Below are positions 61,601 through 64,000 of a stretch of DNA of 64,000 nucleotides, piece after piece. Under the pieces are notes generated by a model that saw only the letters and a list, made by a program, of their open reading frames with translations, ran no database searches and had not been told where the DNA came from. The DNA is from Ciborinia camelliae (Eukaryota; Ascomycota; Leotiomycetes; Helotiales; Sclerotiniaceae). Numbering within the stretch: the first letter of the stretch is position 1; the number at the start of each line of letters is the position of its first letter. The position numbers and the translations under genes were made by a program. The stretch covers positions 4,124,340 to 4,188,339 of the forward strand of contig JANPYM010000001.1 in assembly GCA_025890175.1 (NCBI GenBank), in the 5' to 3' direction.

Positions 61601-64000
61601 CCGCCAGCTCAACATGCTTTGGCCAGTATTTGATAGCGTATGATAGGAAATCTGTACGTCGCTCGATATGCGGGTCTTCTTTCGCCGTTCCGGACTTTTC
61701 TAACTCGCTGTCTTGGACTAAGCGAATATACTCAACACACATCACCGCGATTCGAGAATGCGCTAACGCTTTTGTCCGCACGTCCAAGTCGTCGATGCTT
61801 GGATGGTATATATGCGAGAATGTGAACTGACGAAAAGAAGGGTGGGTAAAATGAACCTGGCCGTTAGAGACGGTCAATAGACCTGGGAGAATCCCGCTCT
61901 GGGCCAATACATCTGTTAATGAATTGATGATCTCCGAAGTTTCGAACACGGATCTTTTCGTTAATAGCTCTGAGAGTTCGCTAGCTTTGAGAGGGCGGAA
62001 AGAGTTCAAGAGAAGTTCGAATATGCCAAATGCTAGCTTCTTTAATTTGGAGCTATTCATGATTTCCGTCAAAGTTTTGCTGGCCATTTCCTCGGGAGTC
62101 AAGCACAAATGGCGTGAAACTAGTTTTTGTAACTCGACAGAAGCCAAATTTGAATTTAAGATTCGCAACCAGCATAAGGTGGCCTTGCGGATTGCTGGAC
62201 TCTTGCAATCGCTGAACCATTGATTTATGATGGACTGGCAGCTGTAAAGATGCAGATGTTGTAGTACGAGCCCCGCTATTTCTTCATCTAAATATGGGAT
62301 CAGGCAATGGTTACCTGGCGGAAGAATATCAGAGACTCTTTTTGGTTTTTCCGGTGTATGACTTTGAGGGCTTTGTGATCTTGGCGCACATTGACCCTTT
62401 TGCGTGAGAGGAGCTTCGGGTGATTGAGGAGACTTCTGCCCTTCTCCAACCGTCATCACTTCAAAATGAGGAGCAATCATTTGCAACTCAATCTGGCTTT
62501 GAGTTACAATGATCACCTTGAACTGTGGCTCGGAAAATGTTCTCAGTGTATTGATCCAATCGAGGAATGCGTCGAATCCCGGAATATCGGAGTTGAAGTC
62601 TTGCAGTACCCAATATATCTTGCCATCGTATGATAACAAAATGTCATGCCAGAGAAGAAACAAGTCCTGGATGTTAAGTTTCATAGCTTTCCCGGAAATG
62701 CTCTTTAGCGTATCTTTAATGATGTCGTCGTCTTCCATGAGAATCGAACCAGTGAACAAGAGGCTAGAAAACAAATCGTCAGGCTGATGGGTATTCTCAG
62801 TAAATTTGCAGCCAAAAATGAATCTTTTGCCTGCGGATTCATTTAAATGACTGTTAAGTGCCCTTGATACTGTCTCGGTGTCTTCTCTGCATTGAATTGC
62901 CAATAGAGATACTCCCGCAGCTTTTTTCCATTCGCAAAATTTGCTATTCTGGAAAATCGTATCTTCCATTGTCGTGGCATCGGAGGATTTATGAACTTGT
63001 GGGGCAATGATATTCGTATGAGGTAGCATCGAAATCCCAATAGGAAACGCTGTACACGATGTTAAAAATACTGCTTGTAGTAATATGAAACTGTGAAATG
63101 GTGGCTGAATGATTTATAAAACCCAAGGGAACATACGGTGAAGTCTGGCAAAGTCCACCAATTTGTCCCAAAGGTGGTCCAGTGGTCCCGGAAGAGGACT
63201 GCGTGCAATGTCGATATGGGAATCATCGGTAAACATGTGCTTTCGTCGTGAGACGACATCTTGTATAGCCATTGTTGTCTCATGCTCCAAGAATATCTGT
63301 TATGAAAAGATGCATCAGCCAATTAGTAAAACGGTCACGATGTTGTTGGATGCTCACTGCTTCTTCGGGCTTCTTATTGACAGAGGACACATTTGCCATG
63401 CCCACTCGATACTGCAGCTCGGTATCCAAAAATTGCAAGTTAATATCTTCGACCAAATTTGTGACTGCTTTGATGAATTCATCCGTCAGTTTAAACTGGA
63501 GAGTCTTGTTCTGATTGAAGAGTCTTCGAAAACTAGACCAGGAGTTGACTGAGTCTATCTGATGAGGGCATGATAAAAACAACTACAAATCATTGTTAGT
63601 CTATATCATTTTGTTATGCATCATATTTCTTGAGCACCCACCAAACCCCGAGTTTCGTGATATATTTCACGAAACCTGCCATCAGAAGCTGCTATGATAA
63701 GGGCCTATGATGCATTCAGTCAGCGTTCAGATCCCACGTTCGATTAATATGGTATCAATTACCTCTTTGATGAGTGTTCCGCCCAAATCATGACCAACAA
63801 ACACAATACTACGACCCTGGTTGACAGTGAGACAATGGTATGGACATTATAGACTTCTTGGCCAGCTCTTACCTTTGGACTACCGTTTCTCAACTTGCTC
63901 AAAGCATCGAGAAGCCTTATAGCCTCGTCTCGGATGCCTTGACGTACAAGTAGGTTCGCGCTGTTATTAATAATGTCGTATCCATAGACGCAAATTCTTG
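58502..64000 (-). CDS. NLR-like protein: hydrolase - degenerate NACHT - ankyrin - ZZ finger (5' partial)
   Basis: The gene enters from beyond 64000. Exons seen: >64000-63873, 63816-63763, 63704-63642, 63582-63358, 63296-63137, a long exon starting at 63070 or 63049 and ending at 58749, and 58678-58502. All joins keep frame; both acceptors for the long exon fit. The N-terminus is an alpha/beta-hydrolase (DUF676/lipase-like) domain with the nucleophile-elbow motif VFVGHDLGGTLIKE, where Asp replaces the usual Ser of GHSLGG. A NACHT-like region follows, but its P-loop is unrecognisable (WKKAAGVSLLAIQCREDTET where G-x4-GKS would be). A winged-helix-like part and about 20 ankyrin repeats come next (for example NIEGRTPLSMAVWHGN). 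The end is a ZZ zinc finger split by a 70-nt intron (CDAC // CEEC, CFKC, HDH). The architecture suggests a fungal NLR/heterokaryon-incompatibility-type receptor; function is inferred only. Confidence 0.85.

Overview
The window is nuclear DNA of a filamentous ascomycete (Pezizomycotina). This follows from short spliceosomal introns (mostly about 47-80 nt, with GCTAAT/CTAAC-like branch sites), single-gene spacing without operons, and a gene set that includes a Polycomb VEFS-box protein, a hybrid histidine kinase, a class II HDAC with an Arb2 tail, a mitochondrial ClpX and an ankyrin NLR-like protein. The TACCTACC/CCTAGG-rich intergenic landscape resembles what I remember of Sclerotiniaceae (Leotiomycetes), but that placement is inference.

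Layout. 1-5.4 kb: a doubtful ORF at the left edge, then a divergent pair of SF3b145/Cus1 splicing factor (-) and a Sly41-like triose-phosphate-type transporter (+). 5.4-12.1 kb: repeat-rich DNA and an F-box/LRR-like gene (-), whose 3' part is duplicated across a 10-N gap. 12.1-14.8 kb: Su(z)12-like PRC2 subunit (+) that ends in a PHD finger split by an intron. 16.6-19.6 kb: large disordered nuclear-type protein of unknown function (+). 19.6-22.2 kb: dense micro- and minisatellites. 22.2-27.2 kb: ATP synthase beta subunit (-, seven exons) and glycogen branching enzyme (-, six exons). 28.2-30.1 kb: mitochondrial ClpX (+). 31.8-32.7 kb: cytochrome c oxidase subunit (COX5/COX IV family, -). 36.1-37.3 kb: GAPDH (+). 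38.9-41.3 kb: Hda1/Clr3-type HDAC (+). 42.5-43.7 kb: F-box-like protein (+). 44.2-45.0 kb: AT-rich inverted-repeat element with TA target sites. 46.0-49.5 kb: hybrid histidine kinase (+). 50.2-53.8 kb: a proline-rich gene with one membrane segment (-), present twice around a second N gap. 54.6-56.7 kb: uncharacterised membrane protein with a large ectodomain (+). 58.5-64.0 kb: NLR-like gene (-), open at the right edge, with alpha/beta-hydrolase, degenerate NACHT-like region, ankyrin repeats and a C-terminal ZZ zinc finger.

Most genes are housekeeping (splicing, respiration, glycolysis, glycogen, mitochondrial protein quality control) or chromatin genes (PRC2, HDAC). They are unlinked in function and form no obvious cluster. 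The most interesting material is the NLR-like gene, the PHD tail on the Su(z)12 protein, the inverted-repeat element, an 18-bp array that stays in register, and two duplications flanking gaps that look like unmerged contig ends. In the second duplication neither copy has an intact reading frame. All exon joins were worked out by eye from reading frame, splice signals and family knowledge; none is backed by transcript data.
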